Of a DNA stretch of 39,388 bases, positions 37,070 to 39,388 are shown piece after piece. How positions within the stretch are numbered: position 1 is the first letter of the stretch; each line of letters begins with the position of its first letter. The stretch is from CAYSLU01 sp964431965. GTDB lineage: Bacteria > Verrucomicrobiota > Kiritimatiellia > CAIKKV01 > CAYSLU01. The notes under the pieces are model-generated. The model was not told the origin of the DNA. It did not search any database and saw only the letters and a list, made by a program, of their open reading frames with translations. The translations under genes were made by a program, and so were the position numbers. The stretch lies in assembly GCA_964431965.1 (NCBI GenBank), contig CAYSLU010000046.1, positions 1 to 39,388 on the forward strand, in the 5' to 3' direction.

Positions 37070-37819
37070 TCATCGGTAGACTTCCTCAAAAGCGGGAACA
37101 AACTCGACGCCCTTGAAGAAGATCCCGACTGAAAAAAGGCCGGGGGCGATCGGCTCGTTCACCGCGAGGCTGCCCACCCGCACGGTTTCCTCGCTCTCAA
37201 CCCCGCCCACCCAGAATCGCCCGCGGTGGACGCACGGGATCCAGACGCCGCCCGCGAAGTTGGTGTATCCGCTGTAATCGTACTGGCCGGTCTTGCGACT
37301 CATGTCGGACGATGCAAAGAACTCGATCCGGGCCAGTCGACCGGTGGGATCCGCCGAAAGCACGACGAACACCTTGCCCGCATCATAGGCGGCGCGCACC
37401 GGAAAGCCATCCGCGGGCGGCAGGGAGATCTCGCTCAGGCCCCGGAGTCGGGACAGGTGGTCCGCCGCGGTGCCGGGGATCTTCCGGAGCTGAAGCGACA
37501 TTTCGCCGTCCAAGTTCGTCACGGCGCGGCAGAACCCCTTGGGATCGCCTTCGATGTAGCTGTAGAAGTTCGTCCCGTCCGCCACGATCTGGCGCCGCAC
37601 GGGAGAATAGTTGTCCACGCGCAGGCGATCCGGACGCTGATAATACACGCGGCTCAGCGTGCGAACCTGCCCCCCCTCGCTCCGGGTGTCGCGCTGGATC
37701 TCGCAGGATGCGCTGCGGATCGATTCGTACGGGGTCAGAAGGGACTCCGCCAGATTCCCTGCCTGCCCCGCGGCCGGAATCAGGGACGCCGCGGCCAAGA
37801 CCATCAGCAAGTTCCTCAT
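37070..37819 (-). CDS. Exported LolA-like / outer-membrane lipoprotein-sorting-like protein
   Basis: A 249-residue protein. Residues 1-20 form a signal peptide (MRNLLMVLAAASLIPAAGQA). The rest is a beta-rich fold with YESIRSASCEIQRDTRS, SRVYYQRPDRLRVDNYSPVRRQIVADGTNFYSYI and a GRLARIEFFASSD segment, like the LolA/LolB and DUF1571-type family that carries lipoproteins or lipids across the periplasm. GGAGG lies 7 nt before the ATG. The protein lacks a lipobox, so it would be soluble. It is followed (42 nt upstream in gene order) by the MBL-fold gene and may share its transcript. Homology call is by fold-like pattern, not a decisive motif. Confidence 0.72.
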   Translation of the reverse strand: MRNLLMVLAAASLIPAAGQAGNLAESLLTPYESIRSASCEIQRDTRSEGGQVRTLSRVYYQRPDRLRVDNYSPVRRQIVADGTNFYSYIEGDPKGFCRAVTNLDGEMSLQLRKIPGTAADHLSRLRGLSEISLPPADGFPVRAAYDAGKVFVVLSADPTGRLARIEFFASSDMSRKTGQYDYSGYTNFAGGVWIPCVHRGRFWVGGVESEETVRVGSLAVNEPIAPGLFSVGIFFKGVEFVPAFEEVYR

Positions 37820-37861
37820 CGTCGATCCTCCTGCTCGGCGGCCCGAAACCACTGGCCTCCG

Positions 37862-38635
37862 CTACCATTCGACGCGCAGCCCGTCGTACGACACCTCGAC
37901 GCCAACCGGCATTCGTCGCTGGGTCTCCTCGTGATCGAGGTCGTGCGCCATATGAACGATGAATGATCGCGGGGCCCCGATGCGGGCCAGGAGCGACAGG
38001 CTCTCGCCAACGGTCAGGTGAGTCGCGTGAGTCCGATCTCTCAGCCCGTCCAAGATCATCACGTCAACGCCGCGCAGACGCGCGATCGCCTCGCCCGGCA
38101 TCTCCTTGCAGTCCGGAACGTACCCGAGCGATCGCCCGTCGGCCTCCATCCGGTAGCCGTACGTATGCTCGATCCCGTGGATCACCGACACGGGCTCCAC
38201 GCGGATGCCACCCACGGCGAACGGCGCCTCCACCGCCCGAAAATCGAGCTTCGGCCGATAGGTTCCGTTCGGAAGGGCCGGATTCCGGATGTAGTCGAAG
38301 ATCCGTTCCAGATCGCGAACGGCCTTCGGTGCTGCAAAAACCGGGATCGCCGACTTCTGAATGGTGTTGTACCGCCGCAGGTCGTCGAGCCCGAAGATGT
38401 GGTCCGCATGCGAGTGCGTGATGAGCACGGCATCGACGCGCGGCATCCGGAACGCAAGGGCCTGGTCGCGGAAGTCCGGCGGCGTATCGACCACCACATG
38501 CGTCCCCGCCGCTTCCACGTAGAGGCTGGTCCGGCGGCGATTGTTCCGCGGGTCCCGCGATGTGCAGACCGGGCAGTCGCACGCGATCATCGGCACGCCG
38601 GACGACGTCCCCGTCCCGAGAAAGGTGATCTTCAT
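37862..38635 (-). CDS. MBL-fold metallohydrolase, PhnP/RNase Z-like
   Basis: A 257-residue metallo-beta-lactamase-fold hydrolase. It starts MKITFLGTGTSSGVPMIACDCPVCTS, matching the PhnP-type opening with Cys residues for a structural zinc. Metal ligands are in LITHSHADHIFGLDD (H-x-H-x-D-H), VSVIHGIEHTYGYR, YVPDCKEM (Asp) and FIVHMAHDLDHEE (His). PhnP cleaves cyclic phosphodiesters in phosphonate degradation; other members are tRNA 3' processing or general phosphodiesterases. No phn genes are nearby, so the broad family name is safer. AAGG lies 7 nt before the ATG. It follows the terminator of the pyrophosphatase gene, so it starts a new transcript. Confidence 0.9.
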   Translation of the reverse strand: MKITFLGTGTSSGVPMIACDCPVCTSRDPRNNRRRTSLYVEAAGTHVVVDTPPDFRDQALAFRMPRVDAVLITHSHADHIFGLDDLRRYNTIQKSAIPVFAAPKAVRDLERIFDYIRNPALPNGTYRPKLDFRAVEAPFAVGGIRVEPVSVIHGIEHTYGYRMEADGRSLGYVPDCKEMPGEAIARLRGVDVMILDGLRDRTHATHLTVGESLSLLARIGAPRSFIVHMAHDLDHEETQRRMPVGVEVSYDGLRVEW

Positions 38636-38659
38636 CTTCCGGCCTTGCCTCGCGCCACC

Positions 38660-38697
38660 AAGAAAAAGGGCCGGGGCCCGCCTTTCGGACCCCGGCC
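38660..38697 (-). terminator. Intrinsic terminator downstream of the pyrophosphatase gene
   Basis: On the minus strand GGCCGGGGTCC (38697-38687) pairs with GGGCCCCGGCC (38679-38669), an 11-bp stem with one mismatch and a 7-nt loop, followed directly by CTTTTTCTT. This is a textbook Rho-independent terminator placed 26 nt after the pyrophosphatase stop and 25 nt before the MBL gene start. Confidence 0.92.
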
Positions 38698-38722
38698 GCA
38701 TGCCCCGCATTCGCGGAGAGCC

Positions 38723-39388
38723 CTACTTCGCCGACGCATCCTGCGGGATCCGCATCCCGTAGAACGAGCGGTACACAAACACCAGCGCCACGGCGAAGAG
38801 CGCCACGCCGATGCCCAGTTTCAGCGACTGATTGACCATCGTCACGGCAATCTCAACGGCCAGCAGGCCGAACAGAGTCGTGAACTTGATGACGGGATTC
38901 ATCGCCACTGAAGACGTGTCCTTGAAGGGATCGCCCACGGTATCGCCCACCACCGTCGCGGCGTGCAGGTCCGTGCCCTTCATCCGCAGATCCACTTCGA
39001 CGATCTTCTTGGCGTTGTCCCATGCGCCGCCGGCGTTGGCCATGAAGATCGCCTGGAACAGACCGAAAAAGGCGATGCCGATCAGGTAGCCGATGAAGAA
39101 GTACGGGTTGAAGAACGGCAGGGCCAGCGCCAGACAGAAGATCACGATGAAGATGTTGACCATTCCCTTCTGGGCGTAGACCGTGCAGATTCGCACGACT
39201 TCCTTGCTGTCTTTGATCGAAGCCGTGGTGGCGTCGAGCTTGATGTTGTCCTTGATGTAGACGACCGCCCGGTACGCGCCGGTCACCACGGCCTGCGTCG
39301 AGGCTCCGGTAAACCAGTAGATCACGGCCCCGCCCATCAGAAGCCCCATGATCATCTGCGGCTTCACCAGGCTCAGGTACTCCATGAC
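38723..39388 (-). CDS. hppA: Membrane-bound proton/sodium-translocating pyrophosphatase, C-terminal part
   Basis: About 221 C-terminal residues; the gene runs off the right edge (the frame is open through base 39388, and the ATG at 39385 is internal). It is a rotation-less ion pump that hydrolyses pyrophosphate and moves H+ or Na+ across the membrane. The last catalytic block is present: MANAGGAWDNAKKIVEVD and LHAATVVGDTVGDPFKDTSSVAMNP, both typical (Asp and Lys residues binding Mg-PPi). Several hydrophobic spans follow the pattern MVNIFIVIFCLALALPFF and IGVALFAVALVFVYRSF at the end. K+-dependence and ion type cannot be decided from this part. Terminated by the hairpin at 38660-38697. Confidence 0.96.
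   Translation of the reverse strand, partial: VMEYLSLVKPQMIMGLLMGGAVIYWFTGASTQAVVTGAYRAVVYIKDNIKLDATTASIKDSKEVVRICTVYAQKGMVNIFIVIFCLALALPFFNPYFFIGYLIGIAFFGLFQAIFMANAGGAWDNAKKIVEVDLRMKGTDLHAATVVGDTVGDPFKDTSSVAMNPVIKFTTLFGLLAVEIAVTMVNQSLKLGIGVALFAVALVFVYRSFYGMRIPQDASAK

Noticed and set aside
36932..37132. A 66-codon frame beginning MAKKQLHAEMPLAAA with a weak AGGG ahead of it.
   Set aside because: No family resemblance, and its 3' part is antisense to the conserved end of the LolA-like gene. A small real peptide is not excluded.

Overview
The window is 39.4 kb of GC-rich bacterial DNA with G/C-heavy third codon positions, dense coding on both strands and one tRNA. Several proteins point to an anaerobic or microaerophilic lifestyle: an anaerobic sulfatase-maturase-type radical SAM enzyme, a rubredoxin/flavodiiron pair, a two-subunit Fe-S fumarase, an iron-sulfur flavoprotein and a membrane pyrophosphatase. 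The mix of a sialate-esterase-like protein, a GHL10-like barrel protein, URO-D-like paralogues, PHP and TPR proteins resembles the PVC superphylum (Kiritimatiellota, Lentisphaerae, Verrucomicrobia). That placement is inference from gene content only.

Layout. 1-2.2 kb: end of a hybrid histidine kinase (+), a structured intergenic stretch, a VapBC-type toxin-antitoxin pair (-) and tRNA-Ser(GCU) (-). 2.4-8.5 kb (-): a small exported protein, then a probable operon of SGNH esterase, CoA-transferase, thiolase and 3-hydroxyacyl-CoA dehydrogenase. 8.6-11.3 kb (+): rubredoxin, flavodiiron protein and cysteine desulfurase behind an extended -10 promoter, for O2/NO removal and Fe-S supply. 11.3-17.0 kb (-): LarE, DedA, a copper-type P1B ATPase, glycerate kinase and a PilT/GspE-like P-loop protein. 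17.2-20.1 kb (+): a HigBA-type toxin-antitoxin pair and two URO-D/MtaA-like proteins separated by a REP-like palindrome. 20.1-28.4 kb (-): a compact run of anSME-like enzyme, fumarase alpha and beta, Fmt, GHL10-like protein, FGGY kinase and phosphomannomutase. 28.5-29.4 kb (+): PHP phosphoesterase. 29.4-32.9 kb (-): RNase D-like exonuclease, iron-sulfur flavoprotein and a membrane TPR protein with overlapping ends. 33.0-35.4 kb (+): acyl-CoA dehydrogenase behind a near-consensus sigma-70 promoter, and a HAD phosphatase with a C-terminal membrane anchor. 35.5-39.4 kb (-): NtrC-type regulator, LolA-like exported protein, MBL-fold hydrolase, an intrinsic terminator and the C-terminal part of a membrane pyrophosphatase running off the right edge.

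How the genes may work together. Thiolase, 3-hydroxyacyl-CoA dehydrogenase, CoA-transferase and acyl-CoA dehydrogenase cover most of a C4-acyl-CoA (butyrate or acetoacetate) route, but no crotonase is present. The esterase, barrel protein, sugar kinase and phosphomutase suggest processing of decorated glycans.

The most unusual features are non-coding. Degenerate 7-bp tandem arrays sit at gene ends and appear to have been absorbed into the N-terminus of one enzyme and the C-terminus of another. There are also clover-like palindromes, palindromic operators placed almost on the start codons of both toxin-antitoxin loci, and convergent stop codons buried in a perfect palindrome. I see no CRISPR array, phage or insertion sequence, and I cannot show that any complete new system is present.
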